A stretch of DNA of 64,000 nt from a bacterium (GTDB taxonomy: Bacteria; Verrucomicrobiota; Verrucomicrobiia; Limisphaerales; UBA11358), in the NCBI GenBank assembly GCA_021780905.1, contig JAJXXW010000042.1, forward strand, positions 1 through 64,000, given 5' to 3'. Position 1 is the first letter of the stretch. Each line of letters starts with the position of its first letter. The position numbers were made by a program, and so were the translations under genes. Below, piece after piece: positions 46,717-55,962 of this stretch. The notes beneath the pieces were generated by a model. It had not been told where the DNA came from, did not search any database, and saw only the letters and a list, made by a program, of their open reading frames with translations.

Positions 46717-49700
46717 TCAGACTTCCAACCGGTCGCCGGGACGCGCCACGAGGGTGTAAAGCGCGGGCATCAGGAAGATACTGATCACCAGCCGCGTGAT
46801 CAGGCCGGCCACGATCACAAGCGCAAATGGCCGCTGGGTGTCCGTGCCGACGCCGGTAGCCAGCGCTGCCGGCAACAAGCCCAAGGCCGCCACCAGCGCG
46901 GTCATCATGATCGGACGCAACCGCAGGATCGCGCCTTCGCGGATGGCTTCGTTGAGGCTGGTGCCGCTGAGGCGCAGTTCGTTCACATAGGAGATATAAA
47001 CGACGGCCGTTAGCACCGAGACGCCGAACAACGCCAGAAAACCGACGCCGGAGGAAACTGAAAACGGCGTGCCGGTGAGCCACAGCGCCACGAGGCCGCC
47101 CACCGGCGCGGACAACACCACGCCGAGCACGGTGATGAACGGGAATTTCAAATTGCTGTAGAGCAGGAACAGGAGCATGAAAATCAAACCCACCGTCAGC
47201 GGCAGGATGACATTCAGTTGCCGGCTTGAGGCGGTGTATTCCGTGTATTCTCCGCCCCAATCCGTCCGATAACCTTCAGGCAAGGCGACCTTTTCTTTCA
47301 CCTGCTGAATGGCGTCGCCCACGGCGTCCGCCAGATCGCGTCCGTCCACGGAAAACTGGATGCCGATGTAGCGCGAATTGTCCTCGCGGTAAATGAACGA
47401 CGCGCCGTTGGCCACCGAGATGTCGGCAAACTCCTTGAGCGGAATTTGTTGGCCGCCGGGCGTGGGCACAAGGATGTTACCAATCGCCTCCGGGTTGTCG
47501 CGGTATTGATGCTCAAGACGGATGACCAGATCAAACTGTTTTTCACCCTGCACCACCTGCGTGGCCACGTCGCCGCCGATGGCGGTGGTGATCAGACCGT
47601 TGATGTCGGCGACGTTCACGCCATAGCGCGCAATCATGGCGCGGTTGATCTTGATGGACAGGCTGGGCTGGCCAAGTTCCTGCACCAGCGTCACGTCGCG
47701 GATGCCGCGCACGCGCTCCAGGACTTGTTTGATGGCTTTGCCTTTTTGCTGGAGCGTGTCCAGATCGGAGCCAAAAACTTTCACGGCGAGCGCACTTTTC
47801 AAACCGGTCTCCGCCTCGTCCACGGCGTCCTCCGCTGGCTGGGTGTAATTGAAATTGATGCCGGGAAAGGCGAGGAGTTTCTGGTTAATGGCCTCAATTA
47901 GCGCGGCTTTAGTGTGATAAGCGCCAGTCCATTCCGCGTAAGGTTTCAGGCCGACGTAAAACTCGACGTTGAAAAATCCCGTGGGATCGGTGCCATCGTC
48001 GGGCCGGCCGAGTTCCGAGGCAACGGTGGTGACTTCGGGAAAAGATTTCAAGATGTCCCGGACTTGCGGCGCGATCTTCGCGGATTCATCGAACGAAATC
48101 GTGTAGGGCATCGTGGCGCGCACCCACAACGCGCCTTCATCCAAGTGCGGCATGAACTCGGCGCCGATGCGCGGCACGAGCAGTAGCGAACCGGCCAGCA
48201 GCAGCGCCGAGGCGAACGTCGTGGCCCACGGATGCGCCAGGCTGAAATCGAGGCCTTTGATATAAACTGATTTGATGGCTTCCAGCGCGGCGTTGCGGCG
48301 CTCGCGCACGCCGTGGCGCATGAACAACGCACACAGCACCGGCAGCAAGGTCAGTGTGACAATCAAGGAGCCGACCAGCGCAAAAATCATCGTGTCGGCC
48401 ATCGGCTTGAACAGCGTGCCGGACGGCCCGGACAAAACGTAAATCGGCAGGAAGCTCACCACGATCACCGCCACCGCGTAAAACAGCGGACGGTCCACTT
48501 CCGCCGCGGCGTCCTTGATGATTTCCATGACGTTGAGCGGCGTGCCCTTGCGCAGTGCGATCTGGCGGAAAATGTTTTCGACCATGAAAATCGCGCCATC
48601 CACCAGAATGCCAAAATCAATCGCGCCGATGGACAGCAGGTTGGCCGAGGCGTTTTGCAGATCGAGACAAACAAACGCGAACAGCAGCGACAGCGGGATG
48701 GTAATGGCGACGATCAGGCCCGCGCGAAAATCGTAGAGGAAAAAAATCAGGATCACGACGACGAGCAACATGCCGCGCAACAGGTTTTTCTCGACGACCT
48801 GCGTCGTCAGCTTGATCAAATCCGTCCGGTCATAGAACGGCACGACTTTGACATCCTTCGGCAAAACTTGCTCGTTGAGTTCCTTCGTTTTTGCCTCGAC
48901 GCGCTTGAGCACGTCTTGCGTTTTATCGCCGGTGCGCAACAGGATGACACCTTCCACGCAGTCATCTTGTTTTTCAAAGCCGAACTCGCCGAGGCGCGGC
49001 GCGATGCCGATGACGACGCGGCCGACGTCCTTGAGCAACACCGGCGTGCCGTCATGCACCGCCAGCACCACGTTGTCGATGTCCTCCAAGGTTTCCAGGC
49101 GGCCCAGGCCGCGGACGTAATAAAACTGTCCGCCTTGCGAATAAAATCCGCCGCCGGCATTGCCGTTGTTCGCTGACAGCGCGGCTTCCACTTGCAAGAC
49201 CGACAGGCCCACGCCGGCGATTTTCGTCGGATCGAGCAGCACCTGGTATTGCATGGTGCCGCCGCCAAAGCCGGAATCATCCGCCACACCAGCCAGAGAT
49301 TTGTAGGCCGGTTCGATGATCCATTCCTCAAATGTTTTGAGTTCCATCGGCGACCGGTCGGAGCTTTGCAAGACGTAACGATAGATCAGGCCCGAAGGCG
49401 AAGACAACGGCGACACCGACGGCGTCACGCCGCTTGGCAGCGTCAGACTGGACAGCCGGTTGAAAACTTCCTGCCGGGCGAAGTTGTTGTCGGTGCCGTG
49501 GTGATAGGTGAGGATGACATCGGACAAACCATAAAGCGAAATGGAACGCTGCGTGGTCATCTTCGGAATGCCGTTCATCCCGACTTCGACGGGCACCGTT
49601 ATGAGACGTTCCACTTCCTCGGCGGCGTGGCCGGGCCATTGCGTGATGATCTCGACCAACGGCGGCGAAAGATCGGGATACGCGTCCACCGGCAACCGTT

Positions 49701-49845
49701 CCAGCGACCGCGTGCCCGCGCCGATCAACACGAATGTCAGCAGGATGACGAGAAAGCGCTGCCGCAACGATGACGCGACGACGCGGTTCATCATCGAGGC
49801 CGTGCGCGGCGGCTCGCTTGGAACGGGCTGATCTGGAGATTTCAT
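46717..49845 (-). CDS. Heavy-metal efflux RND transporter (CusA/CzcA family)
   Basis: 1042 residues, the inner-membrane pump of a tripartite metal exporter. It has the RND pattern of twelve helices with two large periplasmic loops. The HME-type helix-4 motif is visible in IDFGILVDGAIFMVENIFRQ, the N-terminus in LERLPVDAYPDLSPPLVEIITQWPGHAAEEVERLITVPVE, and the C-terminal helix pair in LNEAIREGAILRLRPIMMTALVAALGLLPAALATGVGTDTQRPFA. Start at 49845 (MKSPDQ); further open codons upstream fall into the inverted-repeat element. Third gene of the efflux operon. Cu/Ag versus Co/Zn/Cd is not decided by sight. Confidence 0.93.
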   Translation of the reverse strand: MKSPDQPVPSEPPRTASMMNRVVASSLRQRFLVILLTFVLIGAGTRSLERLPVDAYPDLSPPLVEIITQWPGHAAEEVERLITVPVEVGMNGIPKMTTQRSISLYGLSDVILTYHHGTDNNFARQEVFNRLSSLTLPSGVTPSVSPLSSPSGLIYRYVLQSSDRSPMELKTFEEWIIEPAYKSLAGVADDSGFGGGTMQYQVLLDPTKIAGVGLSVLQVEAALSANNGNAGGGFYSQGGQFYYVRGLGRLETLEDIDNVVLAVHDGTPVLLKDVGRVVIGIAPRLGEFGFEKQDDCVEGVILLRTGDKTQDVLKRVEAKTKELNEQVLPKDVKVVPFYDRTDLIKLTTQVVEKNLLRGMLLVVVILIFFLYDFRAGLIVAITIPLSLLFAFVCLDLQNASANLLSIGAIDFGILVDGAIFMVENIFRQIALRKGTPLNVMEIIKDAAAEVDRPLFYAVAVIVVSFLPIYVLSGPSGTLFKPMADTMIFALVGSLIVTLTLLPVLCALFMRHGVRERRNAALEAIKSVYIKGLDFSLAHPWATTFASALLLAGSLLLVPRIGAEFMPHLDEGALWVRATMPYTISFDESAKIAPQVRDILKSFPEVTTVASELGRPDDGTDPTGFFNVEFYVGLKPYAEWTGAYHTKAALIEAINQKLLAFPGINFNYTQPAEDAVDEAETGLKSALAVKVFGSDLDTLQQKGKAIKQVLERVRGIRDVTLVQELGQPSLSIKINRAMIARYGVNVADINGLITTAIGGDVATQVVQGEKQFDLVIRLEHQYRDNPEAIGNILVPTPGGQQIPLKEFADISVANGASFIYREDNSRYIGIQFSVDGRDLADAVGDAIQQVKEKVALPEGYRTDWGGEYTEYTASSRQLNVILPLTVGLIFMLLFLLYSNLKFPFITVLGVVLSAPVGGLVALWLTGTPFSVSSGVGFLALFGVSVLTAVVYISYVNELRLSGTSLNEAIREGAILRLRPIMMTALVAALGLLPAALATGVGTDTQRPFALVIVAGLITRLVISIFLMPALYTLVARPGDRLEV

Positions 49846-49875
49846 ATCAATAGTTGCAACCGCTCCGGCAACGGC

Positions 49876-49952
49876 AGTGGCGCGGGCGTCTCGCCTGCGA
49901 GTTTCGGTGACAAGATGATTTTGAAACACACAGGCGAGACGCCTGTGCCACT
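49876..49952. repeat. Inverted-repeat element between the efflux genes
   Basis: A 22-base arm at 49876-49897 (core GGCGTCTCGCCTG) pairs with 49931-49952 (core CAGGCGAGACGCC), with two mismatches, around a 33-base loop. It could form a strong RNA or DNA hairpin between the membrane-fusion and pump genes. The form suggests a REP- or MITE-like dispersed element; I believe similar words occur often in related genomes, which must be checked. Confidence 0.6.
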
Positions 49953-49986
49953 ACGGCCGCTGTGAATTTGCCGGCGGACGAGTTGC

Positions 49987-51180
49987 TCATTGGTTTTGGA
50001 GGAATTGAACAAACAAGCCGCCGTCGGTCACAATCTGTTCGCCGCTGTGCAGACCGTCGGAAATGTCATACTGGTCGCCGGTGCGATAACCCAGAGTCAC
50101 GTGCCGCCGCGCGAAACTGCCGTCGGCTTCGGCGACATAAACAAACGGCAGATTTTCATCGTCACGCAAAATCGCCGACACCGGGACCAGCAGGCCGGAG
50201 GTTTCCTGCCGCGCTTGGATTCGCACGCGGACATACATTTGCTTTTTCAAAAAGTCGCCCGGATTCTCGACGACCACACGCACCAGCACCGAACGCGTGT
50301 CGGGATTCACCAGCGCCGAAATGTTGTCCACGGTTCCGGAAAATTCATTTGTCGCGATGCCGCTCACGACTTCGGCGTGATCATCGACGCTGACTGACGC
50401 GAGATCGCTGCCGAAAATTTGCGTCATCACCCAGACGCGCGAAAGATCGGCCACGGTGAAACACGGCGTGGTGCCCGCCGTCAGCAGTTCGCCGGGCGTG
50501 ATAAGCTTTTCCACCACGGTGCCCGCGATGGGTGAATTGATCCGGCCGCCCGGCCGGGAAACCGGCTTGCCAGCCTGTAGGTCTTTGATGACTTGCGGAT
50601 CAAGATTTAGCGAGACGAGGGTTTGCAGCGCCGCGTCGCGGTCCGCCTCGGCGTTGGCGGCGTCGGTTTGGGCCTGCTCTTCTTCGCGCTGGGCCACGCC
50701 GTTGTGTTGGATCAAATCCTTGTCCATGTCGGCCACGCGGCGCAGCGTCTGGGCGGTGGCGAGCGCCTTGCGATACGCGCTGATGGCCGCCGCAAAGTCC
50801 GGTGAATCCACTTGCGCCAACGGGTCGCCCGCTTTGACCGTGTCGCCGGGATTAACAAGCAGTTTCGACACCGGCCCGCCGAACGGCGCAAGCACGCTGG
50901 TGGACTGGTCATTGTCGAAATCCACCGTGCCGGTCGTCTCCGTCACCTTGTGAAATTTTGACGGCGCGACGGTGTAAAGCTGGATTTTCTGTCGCTGCAC
51001 CGCCGTCAACGTCACGTTACTGACCGTCACGGATGAATTTTGTCCGCCGTTGTCAACTTTGGATGAACAGCCGGTGAACGACACGATCGTTGCAACCACC
51101 ATGATCGCAATGACGATTGTGCGCGGAAATTGAACCGGCCATTCCGCCGACGGGGTCGCGTAAAATAAGCTATTTTTCAT
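49987..51180 (-). CDS. Periplasmic adaptor (membrane-fusion) lipoprotein of the efflux system
   Basis: 397 residues of the HlyD/CusB type. Signal peptide and lipobox IVSFTGC (Cys about 37). The lipoyl half-motifs PFGGPVSKLLVNPGDTVKAGDPLAQVDSPDF and GGRINSPIAGTVVEKLITPGELLTAGTT flank a coiled hairpin (AYRKALATAQTLRRVADMDKDL region). It bridges the RND pump and the outer-membrane factor. The ATG at 51180 overlaps the stop of the outer-membrane gene by four bases. Confidence 0.92.
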   Translation of the reverse strand: MKNSLFYATPSAEWPVQFPRTIVIAIMVVATIVSFTGCSSKVDNGGQNSSVTVSNVTLTAVQRQKIQLYTVAPSKFHKVTETTGTVDFDNDQSTSVLAPFGGPVSKLLVNPGDTVKAGDPLAQVDSPDFAAAISAYRKALATAQTLRRVADMDKDLIQHNGVAQREEEQAQTDAANAEADRDAALQTLVSLNLDPQVIKDLQAGKPVSRPGGRINSPIAGTVVEKLITPGELLTAGTTPCFTVADLSRVWVMTQIFGSDLASVSVDDHAEVVSGIATNEFSGTVDNISALVNPDTRSVLVRVVVENPGDFLKKQMYVRVRIQARQETSGLLVPVSAILRDDENLPFVYVAEADGSFARRHVTLGYRTGDQYDISDGLHSGEQIVTDGGLFVQFLQNQ

Positions 51181-52697
51181 TTTTTCTCCTTGGTTAAATC
51201 CGTGCGATGCCACCAGCCGCCGCCCAGCGCCTGAAACAACGCCGCCGTGTCGGCATAACGATTGGCCTGCGCCTGCACAAGGTTGATCCGGGTTTGCTGA
51301 TAGGCTTGTTCTGCACTCAACAGCGCCAAATAGCTGATGTAGCCGTCGTGCCATTGGCGTTGGGACAAATCCAGGGTTTCCCGGGCGTCATCGGTGGCGG
51401 TGGCCGCCGACTTCAAGCCCTCCGCGTCCTGTTCCAGCGCCGTCAAAGTGTCGGCGACATTTTGGAACGCGGTCAGCACCGTGCTGCGATATTGTTCCGC
51501 CGCCTGAACGCAGGCGGCCTTCGCCGCGCGCTCCTGGTGTAGCAACGTGCCGCCTTGGAAAATCGGTGCCATCGCCGCCGCGCCCAAAGCCCAAAAGCCC
51601 GTGCCGGACGAAAACACCTTGTCAATCGCCAGCGCCGTGCTGCCGGCATCGGCGGTCAGCGTGATGTTCGGCAGCCGGTTCGCGATGGCGATGCCGATCT
51701 GCGCGCTCGCCGCGTGGAGGTTGGCCTCGGCCTGGAGCACGTCCGGCCGCTGCGCCACCAGTTGCGACGGCAGGCTCACCGGCAAATCTTCCGGCAGTTT
51801 CAAACTGGCCAGCTCAAATTTTTCCGCCGGCGCCTGGTTCGGGAACCGGCCGGCCAGCACCGCCAGCAGGTCGCGCAGTTGTGCCGATTGCTTGATGAGC
51901 GGCGGTAGCGTGGCGGTGACTTGCGCGAGCTGCGATTCCTGCGCGACCACGTCCAGCCGGCCGGCGTAACCTTTTTTGTATTGATAGCGCAGGATTTCCA
52001 CCATGTTCGAGTTGAGAGCAATGATCTGGCGCGTCGCATCAATCTGCGCCTGCACCGCGCCCGCCTGAATCGCCGTGACTACCACATTCGCAGTCAGCGT
52101 GGTATAGGTCGCGATCATTTGAAAACGAATGTTTTCCTCTTGTGCCTTCACTGATTCCATCGTGCGACGGTTCAAGCCAAACACATCAGGCGAATACGCA
52201 ACGCTGACCTGCGGGGTGAACAGGCTGTATTGAAATTCCTGGGGCACGACCGGGTAGTTGGGGGTCGGCGCCAGAATGCTCGACTGCTTCGCGCGGCTCG
52301 CCGCGAAACCGGCGGTGACGCTGGGAAAGTAAGCGCCCCGTTGCGCCAGGACATTTTCCCAGGCCACGGTCAGTGCCGCCTGCGCCGCCTTGAGATCAGG
52401 ATTGTTGGTGAGCGCGAGTTGAATCAACTCATTGAGCGGCTGGGAATGAAACAACGTCCACCAGTCGCCGGCGATCTCACTCCCTTTGACAAAGCGCTGG
52501 GCTTCGCCACCGGTGACGTTCGTGCTGGTGACGGTGTCGCCGAGGGCATGGTCGGTATAATCGCCAACCGCCGGGGCCGCCGGCCGCTTAAAATTCGGTC
52601 CCACCGCGCAACCAGCCATCAGCACGCAGGCCAGCACGCAGGCGGGTGACGAAATGATGATCATCCGCCTCAACCAATTTTTGCTCGGTTCGCTCAT
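51177..52697 (-). CDS. Outer-membrane efflux lipoprotein (NodT/OprM family)
   Basis: 506 residues. The lipobox LMAGCAVGPNFKRPAAP is that of RND outer-membrane factors, and the pairs of long helices (LTVAWENVLAQRGAYFPSVTAGF, SAQIGIAIANRLPNITLTADAGSTA) follow the NodT pattern. It forms the exit duct. The start at 52697 (MSEPSKNW) is preferred because the codons upstream only encode a duplicated 18-base unit. First large gene of the operon. Confidence 0.92.
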   Translation of the reverse strand: MSEPSKNWLRRMIIISSPACVLACVLMAGCAVGPNFKRPAAPAVGDYTDHALGDTVTSTNVTGGEAQRFVKGSEIAGDWWTLFHSQPLNELIQLALTNNPDLKAAQAALTVAWENVLAQRGAYFPSVTAGFAASRAKQSSILAPTPNYPVVPQEFQYSLFTPQVSVAYSPDVFGLNRRTMESVKAQEENIRFQMIATYTTLTANVVVTAIQAGAVQAQIDATRQIIALNSNMVEILRYQYKKGYAGRLDVVAQESQLAQVTATLPPLIKQSAQLRDLLAVLAGRFPNQAPAEKFELASLKLPEDLPVSLPSQLVAQRPDVLQAEANLHAASAQIGIAIANRLPNITLTADAGSTALAIDKVFSSGTGFWALGAAAMAPIFQGGTLLHQERAAKAACVQAAEQYRSTVLTAFQNVADTLTALEQDAEGLKSAATATDDARETLDLSQRQWHDGYISYLALLSAEQAYQQTRINLVQAQANRYADTAALFQALGGGWWHRTDLTKEKK

Positions 52698-52733
52698 GCG
52701 GTTTTGGTGGCGTGTGCGGTTTTGGTGGCGTGT
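52698..52733. repeat. Perfect 18-base tandem duplication before the outer-membrane factor gene
   Basis: Two identical 18-base units (GCGGTTTTGGTGGCGTGT) at 52698-52715 and 52716-52733 lie directly upstream of the chosen start. They stay in frame and would add a doubled TRHQNR if translation began earlier. Confidence 0.8.
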
Positions 52734-52870
52734 GGTGCCAACCCGCCGGTTAAATTTTTCAGGACTGCACAATTTCACAATTCTCCAAACGGCCCGTGTC
52801 CCAAGGCATGGCGCCGAAATAATTCAGGTTAAAAAACTGACGAAATCCGATCCGTTAAGACCGGGAACTT

Positions 52871-53212
52871 TCAGGAGGGGAGAAGCGAAACTGGCGGGCC
52901 GCGGCCGGGCAGAAGTGATTCCACCCGGACGACGAACGCGGAAACCATGGCCGGCTGGAGAAATGCATCCGGAGTCACCGGCAGGATGGCGGCCACATCC
53001 ACGACCGGCGAATCCGCCTGGCCATGGGCAAGCATCGTGACGGCACATTCGTGGCCCGGTGTATCCGCGTCGTGGTGAATCAGCTCGTGCAGATCGGGAG
53101 ACGCCACCATCGCGTCCAGCAGCAAGACGACAACGACCATCAACGAGGCGAGAACCGACTGGCCGAGCTGCTTGAAATATCGAATTATCACTGGCAAAGC
53201 CTTTTTTAGCAA
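52871..53212 (-). CDS. Small membrane protein with a His/Asp/Cys cluster at the head of the efflux operon
   Basis: 113 residues. One N-terminal helix (LASLMVVVVLLLDAMVASP) is followed by LHELIHHDADTPGHECAVTMLAHGQAD, a short metal-ligand-rich segment with five His, two Asp and a Cys. The rest is Val/Ala/Pro-rich. I know no named family. Its place 173 bases upstream of the outer-membrane factor on the same strand suggests a periplasm-facing metal-binding or sensing accessory to the exporter; this is inference. Confidence 0.65.
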   Translation of the reverse strand: MLKKALPVIIRYFKQLGQSVLASLMVVVVLLLDAMVASPDLHELIHHDADTPGHECAVTMLAHGQADSPVVDVAAILPVTPDAFLQPAMVSAFVVRVESLLPGRGPPVSLLPS

Positions 53213-53379
53213 AGCGCGTGCCTAATACAAGCTATTTTTATTTCATAGAAATCTGCTACGAAAGGTCGAGGCACCATTTGTTATTGGCCGATACTCTTCC
53301 ATGTTCAAGGTTCGTTTAACGCCAAAACGCTGAAAACTTCGGAGTCGGGGGATGATACCAAATGAGCATCCGGGCGACT

Positions 53380-55881
53380 TCACCATACAATGAGCGCTCC
53401 TTTTCCTGTGATGGCTGGACAGTTGGCGGCTGAATATTTGCCCGATGGTTGAGGTTTGCCATTGATGGTGAGTTTGGCAATGACTATCTCGCCACTAAAA
53501 TCCAGATCCAACTTCGCGCCCTGGGTGATTTGAACATCCCCCGTCGGCCCCAGACTTTTGGCGGTGGCAAGCCGAAGCGTTCCCTGTCTTACCGCCGTCG
53601 GGCCGGTGTGGGTATTGATGCCGGAAAGTGTCCAGATGCCGGTGCCGGTTTTGGTGAGTGACGTCTTTGCTTTGCCCGCGCGGTCATAAGGATCAAAAAG
53701 ATTGGCCGCAAGTTCGCCCGCACCAGCGGTGTTGCCACCAAGCGTGATTTGTTTGCTGGCACCATAGCCGGAAATCGCAATCGGCCCGTTCAACTTGAGC
53801 AGACCGGTGCCGGCCTGCTCGAAGGTCACGGAGAAATCGCGTCCGGCCAAATTCATAGTCCGGTCGGAAGTTTCTCCGTTGCCGGTGTAAATCAAGCCGC
53901 AAGCGCCATCGCCTTTCGGAACGGTGCCATCACCTTCACCCAGTAAAAGTTCGCCTGTTTCCACGTCGGTGGGCGCGCCGAGACTGCTGTGCGTGGCTTT
54001 TCCTTTGCCAACGCTGTTGAGCGAACTCACGCTCAGCATTCCGCGCTCGATGTGCGTGTGGCCGTTAAATGTATTTTCCCCAGCAAGCACCAGGCTTCCA
54101 TCGCCGGTTTTCTTCAGATCAAAGCCGCCGCCATTCGGTCCGGGAGCGTCGGCGAGATCGGTGTTGAGCACGATGGGAGCTTTTGCGTTGCTGGTGTCGA
54201 GGCACAGGATGGCTCCGGCCATCAGCCCGTTTGTGCTGCGAATATCGTTGATCCGCTTTACGAGTAAATTGGCCTGCTCGGCGGTGAATTCGCCCGGCCC
54301 GCCGCACTTGAGCACCAGCGTCGCACTCTTGTGGACGGTGATATTTTCCGCTGTCCAATTTGACGTGTCAGCGCCATACAGTGCCGCCGCTTTGGCCAGA
54401 ACGAGCGTGCCCAGTCGCGCCACTGTTGGGCCAGCATAACGATTGTTCCCCGCCAGCGTGACGATTCCATCCCACATATAGTTTCCCCATTGATTGATGC
54501 TGCCGGCCATGATGATTCCACCCGGGCCACTGATTTGGCCCTTTTCATTATTAAGCATCAGAGAGCCGCTGACCAAGACCGTGCCGTTCAACCGAACGTC
54601 CGCATTCCACTGGCCGGTGCCATCGAACGCACCTCCGTTCAGGGTAAACGGATTGGTCCCGTTCACAGCATCGAGCTTGAATGTGGCCCCATCCTCCAGC
54701 GTCACAGGTCCGCTGCCCAGCGCGCCGCCGTTGAATTCAACGGTGAGCGTGCCGCCGTGAACCAGCGTGCCGCCGCTGTAGGAGTTTTTTGTATTCCACA
54801 AACGCACTTCGCCGGCACCGGTCTTGACCACTTTGCCGGGACCGGACAGTTCGTTGCGCAATTCGACCCTTGTGCCTTTGGGAATGTTTACCGCGTAATC
54901 ACTGTCCAGCACGATTGTTCCGCCATTCGTCGGAATAACCATTCCCGGCAAACTCAATTTTTCTTCAAACTTGGTGACTGTTATTAAAGACATTTTGGCG
55001 GGCGGGGCGAGTAACTCAACTTTGTCAGCGGGTTTTTCTTCGCTGGCTAGCAGTTCTTTGCCGGTTGGCTTGTAGTCGCGCGAAGTCGGCGGCAATTTTG
55101 CCGCCTTGACCGGGTCGATATATTCAGCCAGATCGCGCATCGCGATGACCTTGTAATGATTGTCCTTGAGATACTGCATCTGCGCTCGAAAAATGGTCGG
55201 GGCCAACGAGACCGGTGGATGCTCCACGTCGGGAACCCCGTGATAAGTCAGGACGACAATTCGCCCGCCAGCGGCCTGTCGCACTGTCTTGACAAAATCC
55301 GCGACCGTTTTAGGTTCCATTCCGGGAATATCGAATGGGTTATCCACGGTCGGGCGATAAGGGCGTTTGTAGCCGCCGCGACCGAAAATATAACCGTTCG
55401 CGGCAAGGTCGGGGTAGGTTTTAGGGTTGGAATCATAGACCGGCCATGCGATGGTGGTTGGCTTTGGAACGCCATTCGCAATCAAGGCGTCTTCCATAGT
55501 GAGGAAATACCCGATGGCAGCACCGCCAACGTGGCCGCTAGTGTGATTGCCGATTTCCAATCCGTCTTTTGCCATCTCCCGCATCTGTCGCCATGTCAGA
55601 TACCAGTCCTTGCGTGTGCGGAAGGAATCAAAGTCGCAGACATAAAAAGAACCCCCAAATCCCAACTGCTTTAAGATTGGCGCGACCACGTTGTAGTGGC
55701 TGGCGGGACCGTCATCGAAAGTCAGCACCACTAGCTTGTCGGGAATCTGCTTTTTGAGAATGCCTGCGGGGTCAGCCGTTTCGCCGGCCCGCGCTACAAT
55801 GCAGGTAAACATGGCAACGGTCAGCAACATCCAGAATGTCGTAGTTTTGATTTTGGTGGACGGCTTTGATTCGTCAGTCAT
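53380..55881 (-). CDS. Polysaccharide deacetylase fused to autotransporter-type beta-strand repeats
   Basis: 833 residues. A signal segment (FWMLLTVAMFTCIVARAGE) precedes a NodB-type deacetylase domain (about 45-290) with LVVLTFDDGPASH, EIGNHTSGH and IVVLTYHGVPD, all needed for the metal-dependent de-N- or O-acetylase. From about 320 on, three or more PATR units follow (KTGAGEVRLWNTKNSYSGG, KTGDGSLVLAGENTFNGHTHIERG, KTGTGIWTLSGINTHTGPTAVRQGTL). No autotransporter barrel is present. The end YSAANCPAITGKGALIVW is the usual PATR finish. It is probably cell-surface or secreted and acts on a beta-linked glycan. GH2 lies 81 bases upstream. Confidence 0.88.
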   Translation of the reverse strand: MTDESKPSTKIKTTTFWMLLTVAMFTCIVARAGETADPAGILKKQIPDKLVVLTFDDGPASHYNVVAPILKQLGFGGSFYVCDFDSFRTRKDWYLTWRQMREMAKDGLEIGNHTSGHVGGAAIGYFLTMEDALIANGVPKPTTIAWPVYDSNPKTYPDLAANGYIFGRGGYKRPYRPTVDNPFDIPGMEPKTVADFVKTVRQAAGGRIVVLTYHGVPDVEHPPVSLAPTIFRAQMQYLKDNHYKVIAMRDLAEYIDPVKAAKLPPTSRDYKPTGKELLASEEKPADKVELLAPPAKMSLITVTKFEEKLSLPGMVIPTNGGTIVLDSDYAVNIPKGTRVELRNELSGPGKVVKTGAGEVRLWNTKNSYSGGTLVHGGTLTVEFNGGALGSGPVTLEDGATFKLDAVNGTNPFTLNGGAFDGTGQWNADVRLNGTVLVSGSLMLNNEKGQISGPGGIIMAGSINQWGNYMWDGIVTLAGNNRYAGPTVARLGTLVLAKAAALYGADTSNWTAENITVHKSATLVLKCGGPGEFTAEQANLLVKRINDIRSTNGLMAGAILCLDTSNAKAPIVLNTDLADAPGPNGGGFDLKKTGDGSLVLAGENTFNGHTHIERGMLSVSSLNSVGKGKATHSSLGAPTDVETGELLLGEGDGTVPKGDGACGLIYTGNGETSDRTMNLAGRDFSVTFEQAGTGLLKLNGPIAISGYGASKQITLGGNTAGAGELAANLFDPYDRAGKAKTSLTKTGTGIWTLSGINTHTGPTAVRQGTLRLATAKSLGPTGDVQITQGAKLDLDFSGEIVIAKLTINGKPQPSGKYSAANCPAITGKGALIVW

Positions 55882-55962
55882 AAGATAAATTTTCTTCGGC
55901 AGCCCGAATGGCCTTGTCCCGAATTTGTGGGCTACTGGTGAGCGCATGAGGCATGGGATGTT

